Below, piece by piece: positions 35,685 through 48,121 of a stretch of DNA of 64,000 nucleotides. The translations under genes and the position numbers were made by a program. Under the pieces are notes generated by a model, which was not told the origin of the DNA, did not search any database, and was given only the letters and a program-made list of their open reading frames with translations. Within the stretch, counting starts at the first letter, position 1. Every line of letters starts with the position of its first letter. The stretch is from Cichorium intybus (Eukaryota > Streptophyta > Magnoliopsida > Asterales > Asteraceae): positions 86,483,250 to 86,547,249 of the forward strand of contig CM042015.1 of assembly GCA_023525715.1 (NCBI GenBank). Direction: 5' to 3'.

Positions 35685-37317
35685 ATGGAAAACAGATCTT
35701 CAATGGGCGATCTGTCAAACCCTGGAACTGGTTTTCCGCAAGGAGAGGGTTCTTCAAATCAAACATCTTTACTGGAGTTCGGTGACTTTAACATTCTAAA
35801 CATCCATTATTATTATTTTTTTTTATTATTATTTTTTTTAATGTTTTGTTGATTTTTAATTATGGTACAGTCTTCCAGATATACAATCTATAGAGCCACT
35901 CAACGATGAGCCGGAAATTTTTTCCGAGCTAAACATCAACTTAGACGATCCGATGAATGTATCTTTAGACCATGTACTTGATCAAACTCCACACCTTTTA
36001 CCAGGTTAAATTCTTTTAAATGCTTGCTTCTATGAATGTTCAATTTTGTTTTATTATCTGACAATTGTTATTCGTAGACCCATCTGTAGATGGTCTATCT
36101 GGCTACAATCCCTTCATCGACGTACCCTCAACGAGTAGAGAGATCATCCCCACGAATCAAGGATTCATGGCTGACATTCAAAATGACAATCAATTACAAA
36201 CGACTCATAACCTAAATATTGAAGTGAATCCAGAACTTGGGGTTGGTTTTCAATATCAAAATCACCTTCAGGTGATTCAGAGGAAACTAGAAGGATTTCA
36301 AAATCCTGAGTCCATGATTGAAAACGTACAATTACCGCCAATAGAAGCTACTGATTTTAATGAATCAATGTCCATCTTTGGTTCAGAAAATCAGGATCAT
36401 GTTCAAATGATCCCAAATACTAATAATAATACATTTGAACTCAATCCTTCAGCTCCGACAACCACAGTAGCTGGCAGTAGAAGAGGTTTCAGACACTCAT
36501 TAAGTAAAGAAATAATAGCTGAACACTTTAATGAACCAATTGAGAAAGCTGCGAAAGAACTCAACATTGGAACGACACAATTAAAAAAACGCTGTAGAGA
36601 TTTAGGTATCGATCATTGGCCACAACGACAACTTAAGAGTCTACAAACTCTTATTGATCGTGTTGAGGTGAGGAATTACAATTTTTTTTTATCATAATGC
36701 TGCAATTACTAAAGTTATTTATGTCACAGGAATTCAGTAACGAGTTTAGTGGAGCAGCAGGATTATCGAGAGATTTATTACCCAACCTAAAAAGGGAGAA
36801 AGAAGCAATACTTGAAGGATCACAATCGGGTCTAACAGATGGCACAAAGAAACTGATACAAGCTGCTCATAAGGTTGAATATAAGAAAAGAAAATTTCTG
36901 GAAAAGGGGGAAACTTCATCAAGAATTCATACACAGCAGCAACCTCTGCCATCTAATTCTGGTACTAGCAGTATTAATCCTGGTTTACTCGAGCATGCGA
37001 GTGAGAATAATTTTGGAGGCTCTGTAGGTAACCTAGCCTGGTTTCCTCCTTCTTCTAGCTACCCCCAGCCGGATCCAAATTGGAACCCTTCCTCATCACT
37101 TCCCTACTTACACACTCTTCAAACGAGTCAATTTTTAGCCCATACTCATGGGGTTACGGGTTCCAACCCTATCGAGACCCCACACCTTGGAGTTCCTCCT
37201 CCAATAATTGAAAACATACCCCTTCCAAATCCCCAAGAAGGTACAAGTCGACCTACAGATGACAAAGAGTGGAGTGTAGATGATCTTTTTTCGCTTCCTT
37301 CTGATTCTTCAGTTTAG
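35685..37317 (+). CDS. RWP-RK (RKD-like) transcription factor gene inside a retrotransposon
   Basis: Four exons on the plus strand: 35685-35781, 35879-36004, 36078-36667 and 36730-37317. They total 1401 bp and 466 residues. Each intron has GT-AG ends and phases 1, 1, 0 join cleanly with no stop. The RWP-RK domain is at about 214-271: SKEIIAEHFNEPIEKAAKEL, then LKKRCRDLGI, then HWPQRQLKSL. The signature is HWPQRQ (254-259) instead of RWPxRK. The N-terminal part is acidic and Asn/Gln-rich. The C-terminal part is Pro/Ser-rich and ends with DDLFSLPSD, which could be an activation segment. RWP-RK proteins bind DNA; the short RKD group acts in egg-cell and embryo programmes. It lies antisense to its host element, so its introns survive retrotransposition. 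Expression is unknown, and a captured host gene is the main alternative to a long-term element gene. Confidence 0.85.
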
Positions 37318-38208
37318 GCTACTAGTTCTGTAAACTTTTCTTAATGTATTACTATAAAGTTATAGTAATGGGTCACATGTATCGATGTATTACTACTTTT
37401 ATTTATTATTATTATTATTATTTTCCAATCTTTCTTTCTTTGGTCACTGTAGTGACACTACTTTTATCTTTATTCTATAATTCCTAATTCATTTCCATTA
37501 GACAACGAAATTTTCAGTTATACACTTTTTTTTTTTTTACTATATACTCCATTAACATTTTCAATATATTTATTCCTTCAGGCCATGTCTCTTTTACTGG
37601 TTCCTTTAATAATGTTTCGGGAGTATTAATTATCTTATTAATTTCTTTTACCTTGTCATATTAAGTGGTATATATCCACTGCATTAACCTTTAATACTTA
37701 TTACATAGGTATATAACCTCTATGTTATTCTTATTACTCTCTTCACAACCTTACTCACCAGACTACCATAATTCCTTTACGGTTCCACCAGTCTCAATAC
37801 ATATCCTGTGATTATGATAATACGGGCCCATATTACCATAATCACCTATACATATTGATTCTGCTTTTACCACAAAGTTTCATGGGACACTGGTTCTTTT
37901 AATACATAACACCATTACAAGTACATGGTGATCATTACTAGAAATCTTACTACTTTATATACATAGTCTTTAATAAATATAAACAGTTATGGAAAATATC
38001 ATACCATTTTCTTAACAGTCAAACTTTTGCTCAATCAAAGCGTTAGCTAAACATTTCTTAAAGTTATATATATATACATATATTAAATGATGCGTAATAT
38101 CTTAGTCATTTAAGACATCATATAGTATACTTTCACGAACTAACATTCCTATAGCACGAGTTTAAGCCTAGGAGTGGAACAAGCCAATCCTAATTCGCTT
38201 AAACTATG
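37318..38208. other. Noncoding interior and leader of the RWP-RK-carrying element
   Basis: In the element's own (minus) orientation this is the untranslated leader after the primer site. No gag-like frame was found. The stretch next to the primer site (about 38163-38208) is similar to 43270-43309 of the surrounding Tekay element. Confidence 0.6.
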
Positions 38209-38220
38209 GCTCTGATACCA
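38209..38220 (-). other. Primer binding site of the RWP-RK-carrying element
   Basis: On the minus strand TGGTATCAGAGC, three bases after the 5' LTR; matches plant initiator tRNA-Met. Confidence 0.88.
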
Positions 38221-38223
38221 ACT

Positions 38224-41196
38224 TGTGACACCCCCATTTTTACTGTTTGCAAATACTATGGTTTTTCATATAAATACATGAATACAAAAATACGGTTTAT
38301 CAAAAACCGATAATTTACATATTTAAAACTGTGGGTGTTACAAATCCATACCAAATCTAACCATAGTAAGCAAGAAAAGGATTAAACCTCGTGTCCAAAG
38401 TAGGAGCTAACTCAAGCTCCACTCCAGCTAGACTTCATCACATCTATAGCAATTTATATTAACCTGGAATACATGGCAAAACATAGAATACGTAAGACAA
38501 AATGTCTCGTGAGTTACATGAGTTTTAGACTCAAACCTTTAACTTCTTTATCCAACTTTTATAAAACTTGTAACATATAACATCTTTCAAAAACTTTATA
38601 GTAGTAACATACTATAACTCTTTACTTCTCAAAAATCATATCATGACATACTTTACAAAATTAACATCTTTCAAATTCACTTCATAATATACTTTTCAAA
38701 AATAGCTTCTTTCTTACTTGCTTTGACTGGTTTTATAAGCTTGCTGGATTTTTATACTTAGGGCTTTAATCACCATAAGTGATACCCCAAGTCTCTATGG
38801 CTAGAAAGAACGGATCAATCCTCACCATAGAAGTGCTGAGGCAATCTACTTCGCGATGGGGATTTTCCCCAGTAGACCCCTTACCTAACCCGGGAAGGTT
38901 GGAACATAGTTCCCTTACTAACGCTGCTTGCTACAATTACCAGTCATACAAAACATTCGAACATTACTTTCATACTTATAACTTGTGGCTAAGTGCCAAG
39001 CTTCATTACTTTCTATCTTTAGGGCTAGATGCCAAATTTGTAACTTTCATCTTTCATAAACCATATGTTTAAAACATGTCTATATAACATTTTAGGCTTA
39101 ATGCCAAGTCATTCTTGAAAACATATACAATTTGTAACCGAAACATACTTCTTAAACATTTTGTGGCTATATGCCTATCCATACTTTCAAACATGTATAA
39201 CTTATATTCAAAACATATATACCTTCATATAATTGGTTCATAGACCAAAATATACTTTCACAAACAAGTTAGAAATAATACTCTTGCATATAATTTCACA
39301 TATAGAAATTTTATAAAAAAATCTTGAAAATACTTACTTGCCATGTACCCCAAAATGGGTAAAATACTGCATGTACTCACCTGATACGTAGAAGTAGGTC
39401 GCACACACAAGCACATGATACTCAAGAATTCTTCTTCTTTTCCGAACCTACATTCCATGTGGTACTGTTTAGAATGAATTAACGTTTATATTTATTACTT
39501 ATAATTATATAAGTATACATGTATTTTCCCGATACCCGCCAAGTACCGTGTCCATATCCTCCCTTTACCTTATAAATACATCATTGAGGATATTAATTAT
39601 CTTTAATAAGCATATATAGGACTGAACACCCGCTGCGAACGCTAAGCCGCAACCAAGACCAAAAACCCACAAAAGAAGACTTGACAGAAAGGCTGAATTT
39701 TTGACCCACGACTAGATTTGTAATATTAAACCAAGGCGGGATTGAAAATAAAATCCAATAAAAATCAAGGGTAAACTAGACCCAAGAATAAAGTCACAGG
39801 GCTTGACCTCAATTCATTTTAATTTTCCATTTGCAAATGAAAAATCCCCGAAGTTGACCAATGGAAACAATCCACCCACTGAACCACCCTTCTATTACAG
39901 AACCATATCACAAAGAGGACAAAGAGTTAAGTTCTGATTTTTGGTACAAAGAAACTAGACACATAGCATAAACTTTTCCCACTGGCCTTGTCCTTAAATC
40001 ATTCTCCTACTATCACTTATGAATTTTACAAGTCAGAATTCACTGTTCGTCACAGCCCTGTACCAGTCAGTGAAGATTGGAAGTTTCACCTAAGCTAGCA
40101 CACGAATCATACCACGGCCTTCTGAATGTAGAAACTAGACACTTAGTCCTTTCTAGAAATGTATGATTCACCCCAAATGGCCAAATACACTATTTTATAT
40201 GATTTTATAAATATTAAAGCAGATAGCTGTAATACGAATTGTGTTAAGTTGTAAGCATTAAAAGTCCTTAACCATTAAGCCCTTAAGCACACATTCAATA
40301 ATCATATTCTGTGGCCAAAAGAAGGTAATTTCCAGATGTTTTGACATGCTAAACAATCCACTTAATGGGTTAAGACAAAACACAAACCAAACCATAAAAG
40401 AACTTGAACTTGCAACGCTCGATTTGTGTGACGATAACAAGATCATGAGTGAGCTTTCTAATATCAATCACCCATCCTTATGGAACAGCCATGAGCATAG
40501 CCCGGTCAGCCCTCCACCACCATCATTGTGGTGGTTCAAAGCGGCATAACACAGTGGTAAAAGGTGAAGAAAATGATAGAATCCAAAGAGGAAATGAATC
40601 ACTTACCTCACCCGAGAGATTTCCAGCCCAACACCATTCGGATTCCTTGCTGCCCTCTTCAGCCTTGATCACGCACAAACAACCCCTTCTTCCCTTCTCC
40701 TTTCTACTACAACACAGCAGCAGCAACCCGAGGACAGGAAGAAAACGAGAGAAGGATGGAAAGAAAGTTAAACGCAGCAGCAATAGAACCGAGAGAGAGA
40801 AAGAAAAGAAGATCACGGCACCCTAGGGTTGGTCAACAAATTCTCCCATCTTAAACTCAAATCTCACGATTAAAACCAAGAATTCCAATCCAAACTACAA
40901 GCAAACAAATCTCACAAAAGCAACCCATTCACGTGATTGATGCAATGAATAATTCAAGTAACTTTTGCAATATGGCAAGCTTAGTCCCTTTAGTTTGAGG
41001 CTTTATTTATTTTTATTTATTTTACCCAATCAACCATTAATTTAAGTTTTCAAAGTTGTCATAAACTACCCCAACTAATAAATTAATTGCTAAGTCCATA
41101 TATGATTGTTATTATAAATTTATTTATTATATATAATTTATTTTCCATAAAAATAATTAACTCGTCAAAATACGTTCCTAAAAATAGGGTGTTACA
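38224..41196 (-). repeat. 5' LTR of the RWP-RK-carrying element
   Basis: 2973 bp, same length and visibly same sequence as 32256-35228. Followed on the plus strand by TSD GAAGA (41197-41201). Confidence 0.95.
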
Positions 41197-43124
41197 GAAG
41201 AACTAGACCTGATGAAGCCTTTATCTAATAACTCCTGCAACTGGGACATCAATTCCCGCATCTCTGTTGGTGCTAGCCGGTACGGTGCTCGTGCTATTGG
41301 GGAAGCTCCTGGAACAAGATCTATTCTGAATTCAACCTGCCTTTCTGGTGGCAAGCCTGGTAATTCATCTGGGAAAACTTCTGGGAATTCTCTTACCACT
41401 TCTATGTCTTTGTATGTCTGTTTCACTTTGTCTTCAGTCATCACATAGGCCAGGAAAGATACACACCCCTTCCTGATACACCTTCGAGCTTTAGCTACAC
41501 TGATGATATTTGGCACGTGCGTTCTTCTTTCCCCATATACGTACACCTTTGCTCCAAGTGTTTTAACAGACACCCTCTTCTGTCCACAAGCTATCTTCGC
41601 ATCATTTGCACCTAGCCAATCCATTCCAATTATTACATCAAAGGACTTAATTCCAATAGGAAGGAGATTAAGTCGGAACTTTTTGCCGTTGATGTCAAGT
41701 TCACAGTCTCGATACATATGCTGAACTTCAATGAATTTCCCATCCGCCACTTCTACTTCAAAAACTAGATCTAACAATTCTAATGGGACATTTAATCTAG
41801 CTCCAAACCCATGGGACACAAATGAATATGTAGACCCGGAATCAAACAGGACATATGCAGGTGTCGAGTTGATTAGTAATATACATGAGACCACATCGTG
41901 AGTCTCCTTTGCTTCCTCCCTGGTGATCTGAAAAGCTCTGGTCTTCACCTTCTGGGGTTCTGTTTTCTTCTGTGCTGTTGACACCATGGTTTCTCCTCCC
42001 TTGTTCGGGCAGTTGAAACTATAGTGTCCCATCTGATGGCATGAGAAGCACTCCACTTCACTGGCTTTCTTGGCTTTACAATCTTTTGCTTTATGACCGA
42101 ATCCACCACAATTAAAGCAGGCATTTGATCCCGCTCGGCACTCACCACCGTGTTCTTTCCCACATTTCTCGCACTTTTTCACACTTCCCTGTCGGCTCTG
42201 ACTTGTACTCATTTTCCCTTTCTTCTTTATGTTTCCACTGATACTACTAACTGCCTTTCTTTTGTCACCAAAACCAGGTCCTTCTTCCTTCCGTCTTTTT
42301 CCAACATCTTCCACAGTTCGGGCAACATTAATCGCCCCATCTAGCGTTTCGGCTTTCTTCACTTCGAGTTCATAGTTCCATGGCAAACCTCGGACATAGC
42401 GGTTGATTCGGGACCGCTCAGTAGGGTAGGATTCTCCCACAAAAGGCAACATATCGCAAAACTTCTTCGTATACTCATCCACCGTCAAATCTCCCTTCTT
42501 TATTGTTAAGAAATCTTCATTCAATTTCTCCAGATCTCGCGTGGGACAGAATTTATCTTTAAGACACGTGACAAACTCTGCCCATGACCAACCATATACC
42601 ACATCCTTTCCCAAACTTTCATATTTGGTGTTCCACCACACCAAATCATCATCCTTCAGTTGCCGAGAAGCAAAAGTAACTTGGTCTTTTTCTGCACATT
42701 TGCTCGCTTGTATCACTTGTTCAATCTCTCGGACCCATCGCATTGTCACTTTAGGCTCAAAACTGCCATGGTATTCGGGCGGTTTGCAAGCCATAAAGGA
42801 CTTAAAAGAACAGCCCTTTTCTTCCTTCTTGTTACCTCCACTAGTTGCCTCCTCAGTCGTCTTCTTGGAGACCTCTTGTGAAGATTGGGCACTAGGTTCA
42901 CCCATTCTGCTGTCGATTATGTTGTTCACATCTTGTCTCAACTCAGTTCGTAAGTTATCGATTAGAAGCTGAATTGCCTCCATAGTGACAGGTTGTGGTG
43001 GTGGTGGGTTTGGCTCAGCCTCATCGTTTCGCAGAACATGTGGTTCACTTCCTCTTGAGGAAGTGTGACTGCCCTCACCCCTGTCAGCTTGTCGTCTGCC
43101 TTCCATTACTATATAGATAAACAA
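41197..43124 (-). CDS. Gag, protease and N-terminal RT part of the split Tekay polyprotein
   Basis: The frame starts at ATG 43124 and is cut by the nested LTR at 41197, after about 642 codons. Gag has the plant gypsy capsid block (PPEYHGSFEP to DMLPFVGESYP) and three cysteine knuckles: CEKCGKEHGGEC, CFNCGGFGHKAKDC and CFSCHQMGHYSFNC. The aspartic protease motif is LFDSGSTYSFVS. The start of RT follows (FPDELPGLPPERQVEF, YRLAPTEMREL). An in-frame Met, then Arg-rich sequence, is taken as start. Apart from the insertion no break is visible. Confidence 0.9.
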
Positions 43125-43309
43125 ATTATCGGTTTAATGCACAATTCTATACAGTATTTCGTAAGCAGTAGCATGTTATCTCCTTATCTTGACTGCACTT
43201 TATAACAGTCATACTCAATCTATGCCTTCTATATTACTAAGGCAATCTACTACTACGCTTGCTAGTTTAAGCCTAGGATGGTATTCCAACCTAATTCGCT
43301 TAAACTATG

Positions 43310-43321
43310 GCTCTGATACCA
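43310..43321 (-). other. Primer binding site of the Tekay-type element
   Basis: On the minus strand TGGTATCAGAGC, four bases from the 5' LTR; initiator tRNA-Met type. Confidence 0.88.
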
Positions 43322-43325
43322 AAAC

Positions 43326-45833
43326 TGTAACACCCCTTTTCTCAAACCATATTTAAAATACAAATACAGTTTTCAAACATAATTTACAACTCGTAACTAT
43401 AAAATAGCCACTTAAATTTTTATTTTATTTTACAAACTTAATACTTAAGGGGTATTACAGACTCAATACAGATAACCATAATTTAAACTTACAGTGTACG
43501 ATAACGGTCCCAACTGCAACTCTCGCTCCCTTCACCTAAGTACATAGCATTTCAAAAAAAAAACATAGTATACGTGAGACATAAAGTCTCGTGAGTAATA
43601 TGGGTTTAGACCCAAAACTTGTCTATTCAAAACTTGAAATATCAAAAGTACATTGCTAAAAACGGATTCATTTCATAAATCTCAAAATAACTTTTTCTTC
43701 TTTACTTTCAAGCTATAAAAAGACTTTCTTTTATAAAACTGCTTTCTTTCTCGTGACCAACTGAAACTTATGAATTAAGTTAATTAATTCATTCAACTGG
43801 CTCCCCTCGCAGGACAGAACAGATCTGCCCACTCGGTTTGCTCATTCTGTCTCCCCTTCGTGACTTGGAACAAATTCAAGCACAAGGGTATGCTAAGCTA
43901 GACAACTACTTCGCGACGGGAGGTACCATCCCAGTAGTGTCTTCTGATCCCCCAATTATGTGGGTGATCCTAGTCCGGACAACTGACTCATATTTCTTTC
44001 TTTCTTTAATTCTTACTTCATTTCATCTCAAATTGGTCAAAATGGGACACAATTTGTAATAAACTAAAACTCATAAACTTTGTAACTCTTTATCAAAAAT
44101 ATTATCAAAACTACTTTTAACATCTTAGTTCCCAAAAGGAACTTCTTTCAAAATACTTTGCAAATCATACTTTAAAAATCTACTTAAAACACTAAGCCCT
44201 TGTATAGAGCTTCATTCAAAACCATTTTCCAAACTTTAGTATTTATAAACATTGGAAATCATACTTTTCTGAAAATAACATTTTGCTACGTACTAGAAAA
44301 TCCTCATAGAACTCACCTTGACGTTGTTACGAGTCTCTACACTTCTCGTATTCCTTTCCCTTTTCCGTGCTCAACCACGTTTGAAGCACCACCTATACAT
44401 GTATTATATATATAAATACTCAATATAATTAATTCTATAATGCTAAGGTCTCATATAACATAGCTATAGGTTATAATAAATGTATAACCATTTATAACTC
44501 ATTTTACGGTTTTTCTCCGAAATACGCGTATATTGCTACAGTACCCCCGAGGGGTCGTATTTCAGTTCCGACTCTTTTCCATGAAATCTTAGACCATATT
44601 AGACTTGTGTTTCAAATTTGGAGTTCATTGGACAAGTCTAGCTCAAATTCCAAAAATTAAGTTTTAACGTGAATAGTGAATTTAGCCTCTGCCGCTACAG
44701 TGATTTTTCCGCAAGGTCGAATTACGGATTTGACCATTCCCGACATGTTCTTATACCATGTTAAGGTTATGTCTGAAATTTCAGGTCAATCGGACATGTC
44801 TAGCTATAGTTTCTAGCGTTTGGAATATTTGAAATTTCTAACATTTTTGGTCCCTGACTGGAGCACTGTAGCACGCAGTTCACCCATTAAGCACTTATTT
44901 CAGTTCTTAATCATTTTACTATCATTCCATGACTAAAACCCTTGTTTTACATCAGGTTTTAAGCCATGGAATCACTAATTCCAATTCCATTTCTTCAAAA
45001 TCCCGTTTTTGATATTTTGCACCAAAAATCCATCTTTTTGAAATTAGTCACTTAGGAGTGTCTTAATACATCCTAAGTGATCATTTGGACCCAACAAAAC
45101 CATAAAAACCAGCTTTGATCTTACAAACCCGTTTTTAGGGTTCTTGAGCACAAATTCCCATTTCTTGATTTCTAACATATAGCAACCTACTTCCATGTTT
45201 TTGAGTTAAGTTCTTAACTAATGGCTTATTGGAAGCATTAGCTACTTAACCCACATGATTTATTACTGAAATTGCAGTTTCCACTCAACCCAAAAAACCC
45301 AAATCAAGAACACACACAAAACCTAGGTTAAAACTAAGGAATTCTTACCTTGGAATCACTAATTCCAATCCTTTGCTTGATTCCCTTGGCCAATTCTTGT
45401 TCCCTTCTTCTTCTTCTTCTCGTGATCTTGCTGCACAGTTCTAGTTCTCTCCCGTGTTCTCTGGATGCTTCTAACTTATGAGAGAATAACTCTCATATTC
45501 ATATATATATTTAATGTTTATAATCTAATTACATTTTAGTCCCCAAATCTTCATATTTCTTTCCAAAATGATCCTAAAACCATAAATCTTGCAAGGAATG
45601 TTCTACTAACTACTAACTTGACATTTTCTTAACATTTTTGGTCATTTTCATGTCAAATGACCAATTTGCCCTTTTTGGCCATTTTTCACTATTCACGCGG
45701 CAAAACTTCAAATTTCACATAAACTTTTATTTCTTATATTATTATTGTACAAATACATATTATTACACATAATAGTCGTACAACGTGACAAATGACCGTT
45801 TTACCCTTTTTGACTTTTTCGCGGGTTCTTACA
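43326..45833 (-). repeat. 5' LTR of the Tekay-type element
   Basis: 2508 bp, one base longer than the other LTR because of an extra T in an ATTTTTGG run near 45640; followed by TSD AAAGG. Confidence 0.93.
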
Positions 45834-45838
45834 AAAGG

Positions 45839-48121
45839 TTCCCCCGAAAAGCAAATAAAATGCATGGATCTAAACTAAAATGCATGACAAAACTAAGAAA
45901 ATATGGTCTAGAAATGGTTCATAAAATGCATCCAACAACCTTCTTTTTTGAGTTCTTGGCGGGTTATGATTTGGTTAGTTGTGCATCATGGAGAGTTGAT
46001 TGGCTTGATGTTACAAAACTATGGTGGGATGTTGATAATGTAAGTTTTCTTATTTCATACTTATACATTTTTTTAATGATGATCAGTTGTCTAACTTTTG
46101 TACATGTATATTTCCAATAAATACCAATGAAGAATATTTGTTAATATGCGAGTTATGGCTCGACAACATTACAATAAATATATATGATGATCTTGTTTCA
46201 TTTGGTAGTTTTGAGATAATAAAAGTGAAGGGGTATTTCAAAAACTTCAAAATGAAGTTGCTGTAATTTTATATGGTATCGACCACTTGGCAAACTTTGG
46301 CATACCGCAACAGAAGGTCGTTTTGAGTTTTGTTTCAGTTGAGGGATCACCTCAGTAAAATGGTCCCTGAGGTGAATGTGGGTTTCTTTTTTAGCATGTT
46401 TTGGAGTAGTTGGTGTCAGACCATCCTTTGATTACAACTATTGTAGCACCAACAAGAGCTATACTTTTCGTTTTAGGATGACTTGTATTTATTGATGATC
46501 TTTCAAATCTTATTTTATTATGATAGATTGTTATGCCAATAATTTATATGTTAACACGTATATATAAATATATATTGCCTTGATTATGTTTAATACCGTG
46601 TAACAGTTATGTATAAATATTATTTTAGTCGATTAATTTCTATATTGCATGCAACATGAATCTGAAAAATTCCCTGAACGACTAACTTAAGCTAAAATAA
46701 TACAAAGTGTCATTACATTCCTTACAAACCTAATTTTTGGGCCAAATATCGGGTAATAATAGGAATATAATATTTGTTTCGTGGCCAAAAAAAACCTCAT
46801 CTAATTCAATAACATCTTCAAGACCAGTGTGTTCTGCCGTAAGCGTAGTAATCTTCGTCTTCAGACTACAAATCCAGTTATCTTTGATCCATTCATGCAT
46901 TTTTTTCCAGCTCTGTACAGAGAACGTCTACACATTCATCAAGTATCATAGTACTGTTTGAATTGTTTCTTCAGTGACCGTCATCGAAAATATAATCGTC
47001 CATTTTAGCTTGTTGTGGTTCTTCACTAAAAAATATGGATGATGTTGGCAGATTTAAGGAAATGGATTTAGATCGGAACAAATACAACAATCTTGCTCTC
47101 CATAATGTCAAACACATTTTTCAAATGAACTCATTTTACATTATATAAAAACTGTTATGATTAAAACACTTTATATACTACTAAAATAAGGTGGTGAGTT
47201 GAAATTAAATAAAATGTAGGTGGAATTTATATATAAGGCAAAAAGAAATTAAATATTACGTACTAAATTGTATTTGTATTGAAAAATAGGCTAAAATATT
47301 GACTATTTTGCAGATGATGTCATCATTTCGTAGATTGGGGAATGATGATTTCCTTGTTTGCTAGTTGGTAAATAAGAAAGAGAGATCGAATACTTGGGGA
47401 ATGTACTTCCCATATTTGTTGTCTAATATTTAAATACTCATTGATCTACATAATCACGAGTGAAGAATGGTTCTGATTATTTGTACTAAGTCGTATAGAG
47501 CCGAGGCTTCTATTATAGAGGCCATTGAGGTAAAGGTCCGGCCCGACCCAAATGGCAAGCGGTTGATAGCGTGGATTGATCAAGAGAACGTGCTTCCCAT
47601 ACTTGTAAATATATTGATGTATTGATGTTTGTTTTATGTACTTACAAAAAGTTAGTCTTACTTTTTTGTGTGTTGTGATTGTGACATGTATCGAGGAAGC
47701 ATTAACAAATGATAGTGAGAAAGTGGAGTGTACCATTTTTACTAAAAGATTCTCTAGCGTCTTAGAGGCTCAGAGAATTGAGTAGCTGATTGAATCCGTA
47801 AAACAGTGTAAATATTTGTTTCTCTTGACATAATTTTGCATATCTTTTGTTGACACTCAACCATACACCGAACCATATATTGTAAATAAAATGGGATAGT
47901 TTTATGTTGAACTCTAATTTTATAGTATGCTCGAATGTTGAATGAATTGGGTTGTTACAACTAATAACTCCAAATTTGTCATCTTAATTAGTTAAAGCTT
48001 ATTATAAAGTTATGGAGTTCAATTGAGAATTTTGACTCTAGATTATGTTTTGATTGGATTTGATTAGTGGATTATCAATCTAATTGCATAATCTAGTTTG
48101 AAGTTATAATATGGAATCAAG
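45839..48121. other. Spacer with unassigned open stretches
   Basis: A plus-strand frame at about 45860-46120 and a minus-strand stretch around 46750-46930 look exon-like, but no family was recognised. The rest is AT-rich. Confidence 0.35.

Larger units (their letters stand above)
32256..41196 (-). mobile_element. Non-autonomous Tekay-related LTR element carrying an antisense RWP-RK gene
   Basis: 8941 bp with TSD GAAGA (32251-32255 and 41197-41201), inserted in the RT region of the Tekay element in the same orientation. The LTRs are 2973 bp each (32256-35228 and 38224-41196), with constant offset 5968 and no difference seen. The primer site, GCTCTGATACCA on the plus strand, is at 38209-38220. 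The purine tract GGGGGAGAG (minus strand) abuts 35228. The 2995-bp interior has no gag or pol and is filled by a plus-strand RWP-RK gene. Big LTRs and lack of pol make it LARD-like. The sequence next to the primer site (CCTAATTCGCTTAAACTATG) and several LTR words match the surrounding Tekay element, so it is probably mobilised by Tekay proteins (inference). Confidence 0.92.
27092..45833 (-). mobile_element. Tekay-type chromovirus, split by a nested LTR element
   Basis: Full-length Ty3/gypsy element in minus orientation with TSD AAAGG (27087-27091 and 45834-45838). Its LTRs are 2507 and 2508 bp (27092-29598 and 43326-45833). The primer site, GCTCTGATACCA on the plus strand, is at 43310-43321, and a purine tract (AAGGAGGGG on the minus strand) is next to 29598. 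Removing the nested insertion 32256-41196 and one TSD copy leaves about 9.8 kb. By eye the LTRs differ at about eight bases and one indel. RT, integrase and Gag resemble the Tekay/Del clade. Confidence 0.93.

Noticed and set aside
36697..36729. ATG at 36697 as the start of a separate second gene
   Set aside because: The sequence up to 36729 ends in a good acceptor and exon 4 joins exon 3 in phase, so it is the fourth exon of the RWP-RK gene.
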